Shown: positions 12,492 to 26,218 of the stretch, piece by piece
Layout: each line of letters starts with the position of its first letter
Position numbering within the stretch: position 1 is the stretch's first letter
From: Enoplolaimus lenunculus
Taxonomy: Eukaryota > Nematoda > Enoplea > Enoplida > Thoracostomopsidae
DNA: 64,000 bases
Direction: 5' to 3'
NCBI GenBank assembly: GCA_030248215.1
Contig: JASANG010000372.1
Location: 62,001 to 126,000 of the forward strand
Position numbers and translations under genes: made by a program
Notes under the pieces: model-generated
Told to the model about the DNA's origin: nothing
Database searches by the model: none
Seen by the model: only the letters and a program-made list of their open reading frames with translations

Positions 12492-14190
12492 CTACAATGA
12501 ATTTAATGTATTATCTTTCTAGGTATAATTAATTATTTGCTTTTATACGAAGTTATTGAACGTAGAATGGAAGCAGACATTAACATGGTAATATAGCACT
12601 TTTGAAATATTTAAATCAAAAACACTACAGGACTGAAAGACCATCTTTTTAATAGGCGCACAATAAAGCATTAATTATGTGATTTAAACTTTTTTCGGCA
12701 ATACAATCTTTGTGGTGTGCAAATTGTCAAAAAACGTTGACTGACGTCAGAAATTCGCAAACTGCGATAAGTGAATAAATCCGGTCAGCAAAGTGTTCTT
12801 GTGCTTCTGCAAATCCAACAAAAGGACCTTAAGTGTTTTAGCATTGAAGTTTGACTTTCAAGCTATTAATGAACCATTCATGCATATCTGTCCAAATCTA
12901 CGCTCACTCTGTTGATGCAGTGTATGGGAAACGATATTCGACTGTTTTTATTTTGCAGAAGAAGCAGATAACGATGTGTATTCAGGAATTTCTGCACGAG
13001 GGCGGGCGTATCTACATTATAAAAATATCGAACCTAAGTTGCCGTTTTCAGTTGACTTCGAACAGCTCGAACTGGTCAGACATCTACTCCGTTATGGTAA
13101 TTTGTTTACAACAGCTGTATTGCTTAAACTTCTAACGCTAAATTAACAAGCGCTGGAAGTCTCAGAACGTGCCTGCCTTTGCGTTTAGATGTTTTGATTG
13201 ATCGAGCATTTAGGAAAATTATTTTTCAACAGTTTACGAATTTTGATAGAGCCTCCAACAAACGCAATACAAACTTGTAAACGTATCGAAAAGGGAAAGA
13301 ATCCGTAAATAAAATCCAACAACAATGGTCACTGCCAATACACCCTCACATGCGAGTGAAGAACTCGTTAGTTATGCTTTACCTTAACATAGTTTTAGGC
13401 AGCAACCATTATTCCCGTCGACGACTAGCACTATAGGTGTAGTACAAAGCTGCAATTTTTGCTTTCAAGAATACTCGGACGCTGTCAACCTCTGTGCGGT
13501 TTGAAATATTAATTTTGCCGCATATAAAACCGCTGCAATATTTAATAAGTCGTTTTAGTTTCGAAAATTTGAAAATCGTTTCCAGCAACACACCACACGT
13601 GGTTTTATAAGCTTACTACTGCACTACCATGCCCATGAGATTTGATTCACTTAATTACACATCTTAACAAACAGTGCAGTAGCTAAGTTGTCTTAGACGA
13701 ATAAATATTCCCTAAAATCTTTGATTGCTGTGTTATTAACACGCGCACGCAAACGGTGAACTAGCTAATAGAAATTAGCGATTACCCTTACTCACTGAGT
13801 ATTGCAAGTCGCCTGCAGTGGTGGGTCAAAAGTGTTTGAAAGGCGGGTGCCAAGTACTATATACACAATAGTAATAAAAGTTTGCGAGCGAAACGAACGT
13901 GAAGCCAATCGCAATTTTAGTGCTAAATCTTAACACAAAATTTTAGTTTTTGTCCCTGCTGAGAGTACCCAGTCCTGGGAGGTCCCTAGAGTTCAGCTAG
14001 TGTTAAATTTCTGGCTCGCAAACGGCAATTTGGGCATCAAAATCAATGGCTCATGGTCAAATATATTGTGCCGATAATAATTTATTTAAGCTCGTATAAG
14101 CAGATTAATACTACGATGAGAGTGTCGTAGAGTGTTAACTGTTGTGCAACTAAATCTGGTAATCACCAAGAGCGATGTACAACACACCAG

Positions 14191-14418
14191 CTGATCTAAT
14201 GTTGCCTGTAGACAAAGAAACAACGTATGATCAAGAAAGACATTACTTCTAGCCAAAATTTCTGAAGACAAGAATAAAAGATCTTTTACGTGCGGTTGTC
14301 AGTATGCAACGCTGATTAATGTTGTATGTAAAAGAAACAACGGCATATAAAAAAGAGCACAAAGATATTTTCCGGCGAAATTTCTGAAGAGCCAAGAACA
14401 GAAAAGCTTTAGCATTTT
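14191..14418. repeat. diverged two-copy tandem repeat, about 120-bp unit
   Basis: Units start CTGATCTAATGTTGCCTGTA and CTGATTAATGTTGTATGTAA and share AAGAAACAACG and AAATTTCTGAAGA in the same order. Old duplication. Confidence 0.6.
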
Positions 14419-14610
14419 TTAAGTTTATCTTCCGTATTTCTAAAGCGAAAATAACACCCTGATAAAATCAAGGACGTGGCTACGCCATTGTCCCCGAGGA
14501 ACAGTCTAATTTAACCAAACGGCGTCTGTTTATGTATGAAATAATGTGCAGAAATCCTGCCGTTTCGAATTGCTCCTCATCATCGACTGAGCCTTGAGCT
14601 TTAGGTTTAC

Positions 14611-14709
14611 TTTTATAAACTGGTAGCGAACGAGGACCAAAATAAGCCCAGTGCGCCCTAAAACTCTGCCCTTCTTGTAGGTTTTGTACCGCATTTGAAT
14701 TATGTGAAA
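14611..14709 (-). CDS. candidate optional exon of the PRDM gene
   Basis: A 99-base segment between an ACAG acceptor and a GTAAAC donor, entering and leaving in phase 1. It could therefore be inserted between exons 20671-20878 and 12299-12491 without changing frame. Reads VSHNSNAVQNLQEGQSF and RAHWAYFGPRSLPVYK. The open frame continues past the donor to 14480. No domain is recognised and the acceptor is poor in pyrimidines, so it may be chance. Confidence 0.28.
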
Positions 14710-17653
14710 CTGTCATAAGTGAATTTTTTGGTCACACTAACACGACACCTTAATACGGTGTTTGACGATCTATACGTGTTAATTGCTCACGGCAAAACTG
14801 CTGACTGACATTTTTTCCCATATATGCTAAACGTAGGACAAAAGGATTAAGTTTGCTGCAATTACATCAAACATCGCTCAACTTAAAATAAAAGCATGGC
14901 TAAATATCAACAAAATATTTCGTTAATTTATTCAGGTCTCAACGCGTCCAGTTTGTTACAACCGGGATCTTTTAATATTAAGATTTTATGCTAAAATCCC
15001 GTTCGCTTTCCTGCTCGTTTCACTCGCGAGGATTGTTTTACTGTTGTGCATTGTGTCTGACACGTTGTTGGATCTGCTATTTTAAAATACCGCAAGACAA
15101 CGGTTTAAATTTAAATACGTCCCTGGACGCTTTCTAATTTTAAGAAATTGAATTAAATATTGTCATTTGTCAATCGTTGCAGATAAGCAATGATTCAAGG
15201 ATACATTTGAGTTATTCTGCAGGTACACCAGCTTGTTTTGAATTCAAGACGCTGATGACTGGGCCCATGAGAATTTGTACTGGCACGCAGTTAACGCGCA
15301 TAATCGCCCTCAGATCGCTGTGCTATATCAAATCGAAATGCAGCAAATTGCAAATAATTGCAGTTAAAGCGTAGCATTCGTTGAGGACCGTCACAGGTAT
15401 TTTGCTTCATTTTAAAACAGCGTCTGCGTTATGGCATATCCCAAAATTTTTCATGGCTCAACAATATTTGAAGGATCGATATCTGTGATTCCTTGTTTTT
15501 CTATACTTTGAGGTACATATACAATTTGTAATCTATATAATTAATGCAAGAGCGCTCCACATACGCATTTTTTGGGCATTAATACTGTTTTTTTAGTTTT
15601 AAGTAGGATTTGATAGGTTTAAGTAGTAAACATTGTTCTATAAAAAGATTTCTAGTTGTGTGACGACACACTGGCTGTAAATAGGTTGGCGCTGGTTGCA
15701 AGTATTGCAACCAAGTTTACTGGTATGGTGTAAAAAACTACAATGCCTTGGAAGAAGAAGAACTGGTTGCAGCCCGTTTTTTGCTGTCGGCTTTCATTCT
15801 ACACATGTCCTATGCGGTGCCCTGAATATGAAATCTTGACAAACCGATCAAATATTTATTGAAGAGAACCTATTTCAAAAACATATAATTGGCGAATCGT
15901 AGACAATCCCGCAAATAAGACAGCGTCTTAGTTGGACAGTAATGATTACCGATGGAAGAGTGGCCCCCAGACGATTTACTCGGTTCCCCCTGAGCAGTTC
16001 AGTTTTTAACATTTTGTTTCAATATCTACAGGTATGCAACTGTCTATTTCCAATTCTATCCAAAGCAAAAAGTGATACAAAAATCCCGATCTCGAGCGGG
16101 TTCAGCGTCAAATCTTACATTGATGTATTGTATAGTTGCAGGTGATTCGCTAAAACTCTTTTAATCTCCAGCAATAAGCTAATTAACCTTGATGATACTA
16201 TCCATCATGCATACACATCTCAAAGGAGAAATAGTTTTACACCGTTCTTAAAACCTGCCGTCGTAGATAATCTTTTGAGGTTATAATATTTCACGTTATT
16301 ATGTATGCGGAACGCTTCCCCGTCAGTGACACCAGGTCAAACTTTTATTTCATTCCCTTGGGAGAAATGAGAAAAAAAGCACAAGACGCAGGAACCAGCG
16401 ACGAATCAGGAGGGTTCGTTGTGTGCCCGTGAACGGTCCTTTAGTTTAATTCGCGGTTGATATCCAATATTCGTTGTATTGTTATCAGTATGTATTGTGA
16501 ACCACTGCTTGTAAGCCCGCGTTCCATTTTTTCTGGATTGACCCCTATAGAAACCTGTGCGGCAAAAAGATGTAAGGTACTGATTTCTTGATTATACGTG
16601 CGAGAAACTCATTTATCATCGTTTCTTTCTTGACTGCCGTGGCCGATGAGGTAGTTTGTTGGCCGTAACGGCGAAGCGGAGCGGAACTCAATATTTTGGC
16701 GTCTCTATTAACAAAACAATTTTCGCGTGTGATTCCGTTGTTAGTCAGGAATCATCTAAAAAGCAATTAGTTTTGGCTGAAACATCCGCGTTTCTATTTG
16801 GAACCAATTAAACACCGCTGCTATGTAAGTAGCATAACGGTACACGACTGGCCTCCTAAATTTAAATTTGTTCACTCGAAACTGGTTCATTTATCATTTG
16901 TTTCTTTATTTTGGTTTATATAAACCAATGCGTAACCCTTAAATTTTGGTTGATTGCGCCGACATTTGAGGCTTGTTACAGAATGACACTCTTCATAAGC
17001 TAAATGTCGCGCCAGTAAAATTGTCGTTAGTATATTTCCGCAGTTTGCTAAAGGTTGAGTACTTTTTCCAATATTTCGTATTCTCTCATTTTTGACCCGA
17101 AAAATATTTTACACATATTTTCTGCAGTTTTGCAAACGATAACTTATCAGCGAGCGTCAGTTTTTTTGTCAATCATCAGTACCTAAAATATTCATTCTAA
17201 ACAGCGTTTACTTGCTTTTTCAATACGCTTGTATTTCGCTATCATACTATGTTTACGCTCGATAATAAGCTCATATATTAACCCTACAGTCAATTCATCC
17301 ACTAATACTCCACTCACAGTTAATTAACTCTTGGCTCAATGCTTGCAACGGATATAAGATCAGCCCTTCATCAAAACACCTTTACAAAGAGATCTTGAAG
17401 GTCTCATGATATTATTATCAATATTGAACCATTCGTAAAGTAGCACGTAATGGGAATACAAATTGATCACCGCTGACTTCGATCGCTCTCAAAACTCCGA
17501 AGCGCACCTGTGCCCGAACTGGTCAATTTCCGTTAATTGAATTTGGGACGCCATTACGTCTACGACAATGTTCACGGATCTTAGGATGTCATACGTCAAA
17601 ATGGTACACCTTTCTTTGTTTAATAGTTTCGAAACAACAAATTACCATCTAAT

Positions 17654-17748
17654 ACAACAACAACAACAACAACAACAAAAACAACAACAAAAACAACAAC
17701 AACGACACCAACAACAACAAAAACAAAACCAGCAGCTACAACAAAACG
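17654..17748. repeat. CAA microsatellite
   Basis: Imperfect (CAA)n with AAAACAA interruptions, on the plus strand. It produces a Gln-rich open frame (17568-17774) that I regard as an artefact. Confidence 0.9.
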
Positions 17749-20670
17749 GCTCTTGTACACATTTTTCTTCATAGGTTAGCATTAACGTCAGCCTTTAGCT
17801 TGCTCAGGCTATGGCTCAAATTTCAGAAATAAGCTCAAGTGTAACTGTTTACTTAAGCCTTTCCTAAGCCTAAGTCTCAGCCTAAGCCTTCGTTAAGTAT
17901 GGAGCAGAAACAACAACAACAATAACAATAATAATAATAATAACTATAATAACAAACTAACAACAAACAGCAACGTCAAGTTATTAGAATTAATCGCACT
18001 GGTTTCATGAGGCTCTTGGGTCAAAATGAGCTTACAACACACATCGATCGCTATTGAGCAGCTCACATTTAAATATTTTATAAGCATAGCAAGAAATGGT
18101 AGTTAAAAGAGAACACTAAGGCGTGTTTTGACCCCAAAATGATAGCTCAATATGTATTCTGGCGAAGGTAATAATCCATGTATAACAGCCAAACCACCCA
18201 TTTAATATCGTATTTGACGGGTGATAGAAACCTTGTAGACCTGTTGCTGTATATATACTGATGGTGTTTCGCTGCTTTAAGCGAGCCGCCCATATCCAAA
18301 ATTAATTGGCACTCAAACTTCTGCCCAGAGCCACACGTTTCGTTCTCTTCGCTGGAGACTTATCATAGCGATACCTAATTATTTATGAAAATTTCCTAGC
18401 GACACCACATTCGGTAGAGTCTGTTGGCCACTAGCAGCGATAATTTAATTACCTTTAAGCGTAAAAGTGTGGATCACAACGATACTGTTAGTTGAAATTT
18501 TTGCGGAATAAATATGAAAAATTTAGTGAAGTTTTGAAACGTTTAACCGAATGTTTTTCTACACATTTATTTTTTTATGCAAGAAATGGTTTTCAGAATA
18601 AGATTTCAAACCAAAAACTATCGCGTAACCTAGACTTTGTACTATAGGGCGACGCTAAGATTGCGCATACTTTCTCGCCTGATTCGCTAGCTAACTTCGT
18701 GCACTATTATATATTGGCCTCTCGTATTTGGGACCCCGTAGTTGGATCCGCTGGTGCGGTCCTGCGCGTTGCAAGTTGCCACCACTCGCATCCATTATGT
18801 AAAAGTAAAAGTTGCATGCTGAAGGAAATTTACCAGTATATGCTATATTATAATTCCAAACTTCATTTCTTCATACTAGGATAGCTTGGTGTTAAAAAGC
18901 GTCAAACTCCGCTGTTTTGATCCAATATATAATTTGTCACGTCAGCAACACAAGTAAGACCACCCCGTAAGTGCCATTAATACAGACGAATACGTTTCTG
19001 AAGGTGTGCAGAGAACCAAACACAACATCAAAGTAGCTTAACCTCTTATTACTCAAAACAATGTATAATTCAAGTCTCATAAATTGGAGCTGGTATCGTT
19101 CAAAGTATACTTATGCCTGAAAAAACCTACTTAACAAGATTAAATAGCAACAGCGACTGTAGTTTATTATCGCACTGATGCATGCAGTGCCGTGTTCGAG
19201 TTGAGATAAATTATTATATCATTAAAATGACAAAACAGAAAGATGTGGAAATAGCTGGTTGTCAAAAACAGAGAAAACTTTTGTAAGAACATTGTCAAGC
19301 CAGTTGAAGGTTAACAAAACTAAGACAATTTCTGCTGCAAGATTGGATGGTTTGGATAATGGTCCTACCTAAATCTTCAACACCGAAGTGTCTGGGCTGA
19401 CGCCGTATGTCTCAAAGGGAAGCCCTTGTATGCCCCTTCTGAAAACTTTTTAGCCCCATTTGGCATGGTGATCTAGCTACAGGCCTGGTCCAAGCCTCGT
19501 GTAAAATACGAATTAGCATTGGCTGAACGATGATTTGATGGAACCTTGACAAAAACTTTATAAAAAGTTACGCGTTTGCGAATACTTCGGAACAGAAAAC
19601 ATTTTTTAAAAAATTCAACTATAACCTTCGAAACTTAAAATTGTCAACACCGAGATACCGAAAAATCAGTTGAAAACATTCCGGTTTTAATACCGGAATC
19701 ACACAGTGTAAACAACGGATTTTCCTTTCGGAACCGGAATTTGGTTGCATACTGATTCCTGTGGCGTATAAGCATGGACGTAGCCAGGATTTGGGAAACG
19801 GGGTTATGTTCTGTGAGAACTTCGATGGGGGGTTTGTGTTTAAAACCGATACCGTGTCTAAAAGTGTGCTGAATTTTCAACCTCAGCATTCACTGATTCA
19901 AAAGTTACAAGACCAATCACCAACTGGTGATAGGTGCTACACATATTTGAGAATACTGGCCCTTGTATATACGTTTGGCTTAATTTTGCGTGTTTCTAAA
20001 TAGAAGCTGTATAAATAGAAAAGTCTCAACTGTTGATGATTGATTAGTTACACAAATTGATTTTGGCCACATTAAGAAGATCAAGCTCTTGTCTAAGTAA
20101 GCAGACGATTATCATAGTTAAGCCAACTATACTGCAAGCAAGGCTTACGGTACCACTTATTATTCCTAATCAAGATGACGAATTTATCAATTTAAGCAAC
20201 GCGAAACAAAGCCAAAGTTAAAATACGTACTTGCTGGTTCTTACCAGATGCAAAATTTAAGTACCAAATATGTATTGACATTTGATGGTAAGAAACATTC
20301 AGTTTGGACTCTTTGTACACTTTGCTCCCACAGTTTCCAAAATTTTCATAATTTAGCATAACTGACTTTGAATTAAAATGCATCTGCCACAATTCATCAA
20401 CCGACAACTTGGCGCTCGACAGCGTTATAAGCGTAAAGCGTTAACTTAAGCATACTCCCAAGCACAATCCTGAGCATAAGCATAAATCATGAAGATAAAT
20501 TGACGTGTCGATGAGATTTTAGATTACAAGTTGACAGTCGATGATTTGTGGGTCGACTAATTGTGATCCTGGCTTAAAATTAGACGGAAAAGTGTTGAGT
20601 TGTCTGTCACAGTACCAGTAGTATAAAGTCATTAGATTTTTGTAAAAATTCAAAATTAAATTAAGCTTAC

Positions 20671-20878
20671 CATCATTCGCATTCAACGCTTCGTCGTTTT
20701 TGAGGTCCATAAACTCAAAATCGTCCGTATCCATATCCGGGCTGTCTGAAGTTGTTGCTGTCGCACCGCCAATAAACAGAGAACCAGATCCACAAATTTC
20801 AGACTCGTTTTGTTGTGGTTCAAGTCCGACTAGAAGTTCTTGACTTGGTGGAATATCACGACACGTTTCGTAATATAT
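20671..20878 (-). CDS. PRDM protein, end of PR domain plus acidic linker
   Basis: Reads IYYETCRDIPPSQELLVGLE and then PQQNESEICGSGSLFIGG, an ATATTSDSP stretch and DMDTDDFEFMDLKNDEAL. The pattern IYY...(R/K)DI.P.(x)ELLV is the C-terminal hallmark of PR domains. As in PRDM3 and PRDM16, the WYG that most other PRDMs show after ELLV is absent. The acceptor (CCTTAG) is weak in pyrimidines but gives the expected phase 0 join DSK-IYY. The donor GTAAGC (complement of 20665-20670) leaves phase 1. The acidic patch after the domain resembles the region before the zinc fingers in PRDM3/16. Confidence 0.82.
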
Positions 20879-22448
20879 CTAAGGTCATATCAACAATTGA
20901 GCTAGGCGGTTGACTTTGGCGTAAACAGTTTCAGTTAATCAAATGTTATCATGCGTTTATTTTATTACGCCCTCATCTCACAAAATTTCAGTACAATATT
21001 ATGTCTTTTAGGTGGGGCTAAAGTTCTATAAACGTATCGAAGCGATGGTTACTTATGTAACTTAAAATGTGAAAGTTTTTAAGACAATCCCATACAAAAA
21101 CGTCAAAGCGAGATATATTTTTTCATAAAAAAAATTTAGCTAAAATTTAAAGACCATGACTGAGCTGTAAAAAATTGTTAAAATTATTAGATGACAGATC
21201 TTAGTTTACACGTGTCACAATGAGCATAATATACGATTAGCTTCAAGCCTAGTGCCGTGGTAGGACACGTAGCTATTAAAAGCTGTATCTTAAATGCCTC
21301 ACACCGTTTGCTCCCTTCGCTGACAATCAAGACTTAAGTCCTGCTACTTAAAACGTGACATCAAAAAAACCGGAAACTTCATTCTTAAAAATTAAGTTAT
21401 GCAATCTTGAGGTCACGAAATTCATAACTTTATTCAGCGTTTTAATATTCATTTCATTCCGTCTCAACGCAATCTAATGCAAGACTTTACTGATATAAAG
21501 TTGACACGTGCGACGACAAACGCATGCAGTAAGAGTTAACTGTAAATTCTGTGATTAACTAAATTTAATAAGTTCGAGCAACAATTGTAGAAAACTCGCA
21601 GCCGTACGCCGCACATCTTTAACAAACAACGCACAGCACCGGACATTGACAGAGTGATTACGTTTAAACTGGTCGAAAGGTGTTATTCATTATCCTACTT
21701 GAACTAATTAAACACATTGTAAAAATTTTAAACTTTCCTTAAAATATGGAATAAAAAATTATTGCATATCTTCGTTCTAAATTGGTGGACATCCACTTCC
21801 AGGTCGGTCGATGTGAAGAACCGGGGCAGAATGTTTTCTGCTGAACTACAATACAGTAAGTTTAAGCTTTAGATTAATTTTTTTGCTTTTCTAGCCTGAG
21901 GAAAGATAGTGACGGAAAATTTTCCCATAATACTGTAAGAAATATAGTTAAAATTTTCTAGTCGCACAGAATGCTTATCGCGACAATAATAGAACTGTCT
22001 GTAGCTGTGGCGTTAATACTCTTATTATTCGTATCGACTTGCGAATTTTTTGAACATTCTTCCTAATTCAAGTACCGCTTCAACAGCTTACTGGCTTAAT
22101 TTAAAAAAGTTTAAGTTTGGCCCGAAAATGAAATCACTTTTAACTGTATGACTGCCCTTAGGTACAAAAAAAATATTGATTTCATGGCTGACCGTAAGCC
22201 CAAAATATCATCACCGCAGTCCTATTAACATTCTTGGAGCGACAAGAGAACACAGAACGTTTACATGATTTAGAATAGCCTGCTTGATATGGGAGCCTAA
22301 AATTATTTCTCGTTCGCTCTATTCGTTCACATAACACTATTGCAAGAAACCATACCCTCTCAATATGAAATCGTAGCTACGCCTTTTGTGGAATACATTA
22401 GAAAACAAAGGGAAAATTCATAAAAAAGTCTAATAACTATGCATTTAC
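20879..22448 (-). other. PRDM intron, 1.6 kb
   Basis: AT-rich intron inside the PR domain. No gene, MITE or tandem repeat recognised. Confidence 0.65.
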
Positions 22449-22598
22449 CTTACTGTCATCACTGTTAGCCGTCTTAATACGAACGTTAATAGCAGAAGAA
22501 TCACATTCCAGTCGAATATATTTTAGTATTTCTGGCACACATTCAACGTTATTGCAATTGTTGATTTCGTCATTTGGTACAACGTTTATTTTAGAAAC
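22449..22598 (-). CDS. PRDM protein, middle PR-domain exon
   Basis: Fifty codons between a TTTGTTTCAG acceptor and a GTAAAT donor, phase 0 at both ends. Reads VSKINVVPNDEINNCNNVEC, then VPEILKYIRLECDSS, then AINVRIKTANSDDSK. LKYIR followed by a Cys/Asp stretch is the PRDM3/PRDM16 signature (SWLKYIR.A). No stop interrupts, and the exon is too short to stand out as an ORF. Joined directly to the previous exon, the stretch between GT.LG and LKYIR is some 15 residues shorter than in vertebrate PRDM3/16, lacking the GWE...F(C)ID segment. Either the PR domain is reduced or a phase 0-0 exon in the 20-kb intron was missed. Confidence 0.78.
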
Positions 22599-23435
22599 CT
22601 GAAACAAAAAAAATGCAATTACTATTTAAAAACTACATTTTTTCATTATTTACAAGTAAGAAACAGCCCAATGTTGAAATAATACATGATTAGAGTCCTT
22701 ATTGTTTTTATGAATTGAATCCAGCTAACTTCCTGCTTGCATTTATGCACTGCGGTGAGCTCTATACTAAAGCATGTGGTCTGTGATTTTTATCAGCTCT
22801 CGAAAATACAATTTTTCATTCACCGAAATAGCCACAACCAAACTTTGCGATCAAATTTTTTGCTTACCAGAATTTCATTTCAGATTAAGTGCGTAAAACT
22901 GGAGAAATTAAAGGTTTTTCGAAAAAATGAATATGGCTCTATCTAATATCTAAACCAGAAAAGACCCACAAGAATGTTTTTGTTCAATCCTTTAGGTGAC
23001 AACAAAATTCATACTGGCGAAACGCGGAATAATATGCCAGACAAGAGTGCTGTTACAAACGATATCTAGAAACTAATTTCGTTTGTTTCAACTATTAAAA
23101 CGTTAATACTCGCTTTGACTGCGACAAAATGAAAAGTATTCTAAGTTACATCTCAATTTTTGTTAATAAATAAAATTTTGTTGGTCTTTCCAAAGGGTTT
23201 CATATATTTTTATTTGTTTAAACAATTCAAATCGACGACAAATTTCGTGTGGAGAGTTTTTGACAATTTTAAAAACGCTAAATGGTTTGAATTTGATGTA
23301 TTATTGCGGCAAACCCAACCTGTATAATGTTGTAAATTGAAAGTTAACAAAAAACATTGGCAAATGTTTCTATTTAGAAAAAAATAAACGACATTGCAGC
23401 CCTTCGTGTCAAAAAAAATAAAGGTTACGGTTTCG

Positions 23436-23637
23436 GGCCCATGAAAAGATCAGAGGCGTAACGTTTTTGAGCGGGACTAGAATAGAATAAGTTAAAGCTT
23501 CAGTATATTTTATTGCTTGGCTTAGGTTTAGGCATAGGCTTTGGCTTAAGAATAATCTCATTCTTACGCTTAAGCTTAGGTTTAGGCTGCGAAATAAGCG
23601 GATAATAACTGTTTTGCCCTTGTTCATTACATTGGCC
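23436..23637. mobile_element. CCTAAG MITE, copy 1
   Basis: Terminal inverted repeats GGCCCATGAAAAGATCAGAG and, from the right, GGCCAATGTAATGAACAAGG. The interior has GGCTTAGGTTTAGGC and similar TTAGG(C/T) units in both orientations. Confidence 0.72.
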
Positions 23638-24622
23638 TAGTTTTGCCAACTTTAAAACCATGCTTGCTCATAAATAGGCCGCAACTATCCTCATTTAAGC
23701 ATTATAAACCAGATAGGGTAGGATATTTATATGATTTGTGAATAATACAAGACAAACCTACACTAAATTCAAAATTTTGTGACGTTATAAATTTTTCAAA
23801 CTAAAATAACACTTTATATCAAGATTGTTTTGCCGGTCCCAAATCGCTTCAGGATGGGCACAAACGGATTTTAGATTTCCAACCGTGGCCATCACATTTT
23901 GGGTTAACGTTCTTGAAGGGTAGGCTGTATCTCCCTGCTCCGTCTGTGGGTACGCAATCAGGCTTACACATTTGTCGAGACCAGAAAAACCAATTATATT
24001 AGTAAAGAAGTGAAAAAATAATTATTTAATACAAAAATGAAAATCATGATGCTTCCGTAACAAAACATGATGTCGAAATGCAAAGTTTACAGTTACGTAT
24101 CCGCTTTATTTAGCAACGAAATGACGGTTTATTAAGTCGATAAACAAATAAATAACACTGGGAAGATTCAGAAGCGTGAACTTCACACGGTAGTTGTAAG
24201 TTATTTTTACTAGTTTAGTCTCATAGACTCCCTAACTGTAGTTGTCTGGAACGCGTTTTGCGATTACGAGTTCGGCAGCATATAACGCCCTCATGTACAA
24301 AAAGATTTTTTTACCTCCACGATCCAGAAGGTTAATATTTGTTAAAAGTACGTTTCTTGCCTTTCCAGAATTTTCGAGAGAGAATATATCCCTCGACGCC
24401 TCCCCATTTACGTCTGAAATAGTATATACAGTTTTCAATGGGAAGAGCTTTTTCGCTAATCCTAACAAAGCTGTAACGCTTCAGACAACTGATTGCATAA
24501 TGGCGTCCAGTGTTAACACTTTGTGGTGGTCAGATTTATCGTTATTGTCAACAGAGAAAATACTGCTTTTCCGTTTGTTATTGCTGGAGCTTGAGAAAGT
24601 TATATATATTTCCACTTGGCAT

Positions 24623-24791
24623 CGGGTCCGTAGCCAGAAGGGGGCCAAGAGGGGCTGAGCTCGTCCTGGAAACATTTTACCCCGACCATCCTAGAAAGTT
24701 TTCAACCTGGCTTGTAAAGTCATCGAAGACCACTGTAATCCCCCTGAAACAGTTTTAGTCCCGCTAGCAAAGTGAGCTGGCTACAGGCTTG
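24623..24791. mobile_element. hAT-type MITE (CGTAGCCA family)
   Basis: Left end CGGGTCCGTAGCCAG; right end CTGGCTACAGGCTTG. Flanks CTTGGCAT (24615-24622) and CTTGGCTT (24792-24799) match at seven of eight bases. 169 bp. Confidence 0.75.
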
Positions 24792-25726
24792 CTTGGCTTT
24801 CATTTAAATTCAAGTTCCTTCTTACACAAATTCAAACTGCGATCTTGCTGAAATTCAAAAGTTTCAGTTCGAATCATTTAAACGGTATGCGTTATTTTTA
24901 ACTCACCTTAAAAATCGTGCTTACGCGGTACGAAAATTGTAATATTGCTTACACAAATTATTGTAACAAGTTATTGTTAGATGCATTATTATATATTTTC
25001 GAATTTAATCCGGCTGGTTCATATTCAAGCTGCTACCGGACATCCGTTTCCGTTATAAAAATAGCGGAAAATTATGTATTTTTATAGTGTCAGCTAGTAG
25101 AAAGTAAAAAATAATTCTGTTTTTCAATACTAGTAAACTGTCATTGTTTGACGTGAAATAAAAATAACAAAATTCACCCAAAATCTTACAAATTCAGCTG
25201 CATTCACGGTTGTTCTCAATTGTATTGTCCTGAAGAATCAAATCTGTCTGAAACGACCAAATTTAAGTTTTCAGTTTGGGTTAGTTTGGTCACTATCCAT
25301 TCCGTTATTTTTGTCATCCGTCAAGGGCATCACCGAATGTTGTTTAGATCGATCTTCAACGAAAGTTCTGGTAAAAAATTAACTGTATTTTAGGTTATAA
25401 GCAGCCCAACCAATGGAAGACAGATAGTTTAACTCGGATTGAAACTAAACACCGTCTTCAAGCAACCGGATTACTGTATTTTCCCATCTCCGCAGATACG
25501 ATATGGCTGCGATGCAGCTTCCTAGCAAGAGATTATGCCTAGCAAGAGATTATATTAAACTTTTCAGAACACTTAAACGAGAAACAAACGATACAAATGT
25601 TGATGAAAGCAAACTGCAATTTGAAGTGTAAAATTTAAGTTTTTAAAAGCACTGAATGTCTGTATTTTTCAACAGTGCTTGGATTAAACTTTGTAAAATT
25701 TAGAATTAAAGCGTCACACTTTGTTC

Positions 25727-25892
25727 GGCCAACATAAAGAACAGGGCCATAACCAGTGATATAAGCATATTCCTAAGCCTAAGCGTAAGGATAAGCTAAA
25801 GGCAAGCCTAAGCAAAAAAGTAGTACAAAATTAAGCTTGCTCTATTGCAGTCCCGCAGAAGAACGGCACGCGCCTGATATATTTACGTTGCC
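25727..25892. mobile_element. CCTAAG MITE, copy 2
   Basis: Left end GGCCAACATAAAGAACAGGG, right end complement GGCAACGTAAATATATCAGG. The interior has CCTAAGCCTAAGCGTAAGG. More diverged than the other copies. Confidence 0.6.
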
Positions 25893-26218
25893 TTTTGTAC
25901 GATGCTTGTGATGATGGTTATATATCAAAAATCTTCGCTGGGAAGATATCGACTGCTGTGAAACATATTGTATATTTATACGACGCCGCCATAAAAGTTT
26001 TAGCAACAGTTTCAAGTCGGAGATGACCAAAAAATAACACCAAAATGAAATTGTATTGATTAATGGACGCTGCGGCATTCTGGAAACGCTCGCGTTTTTC
26101 CGCGGTATCGAAATGCAAAAATACGTTCGCAACAAACATGAAGCACCACAAAGATGCAGCTGTTTCGAACTTTTTCCATTTTGTATGATTGCACATGGTG
26201 TAACCTGATACTGATTTG

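Larger units (their letters stand above)
12492..20670 (-). other. PRDM intron, 8.2 kb
   Basis: Contains the candidate exon 14611-14709, a diverged tandem repeat at 14191-14418, a CAA microsatellite at 17654-17748, short CTAAG-type repeats near 17855-17900 and 20435-20490, and ends of hAT-like MITEs near 19390-19500 and 19770. No other gene seen. Confidence 0.6.

Noticed and set aside
16647-16668. let-7-like seed TGAGGTAG followed by TTTGTTGG
   Set aside because: Only the seed matches, the rest departs from let-7, and no complementary CTACCT-type arm lies within hairpin distance.
17568-17774. Gln-rich plus-strand open frame
   Set aside because: Entirely due to the CAA microsatellite; no homologous flanks or splice sites.
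22998-23070. KIHTGETR on the plus strand, resembling a zinc-finger linker
   Set aside because: No Cys-Cys/His-His knuckle before or after it and a stop shortly downstream; a chance match.
24242-24658. 138-codon plus-strand frame
   Set aside because: Runs into the hAT-like MITE at 24623, has no recognised domain, and overlaps a minus-strand exon-like segment; coding on the plus strand is unsupported.
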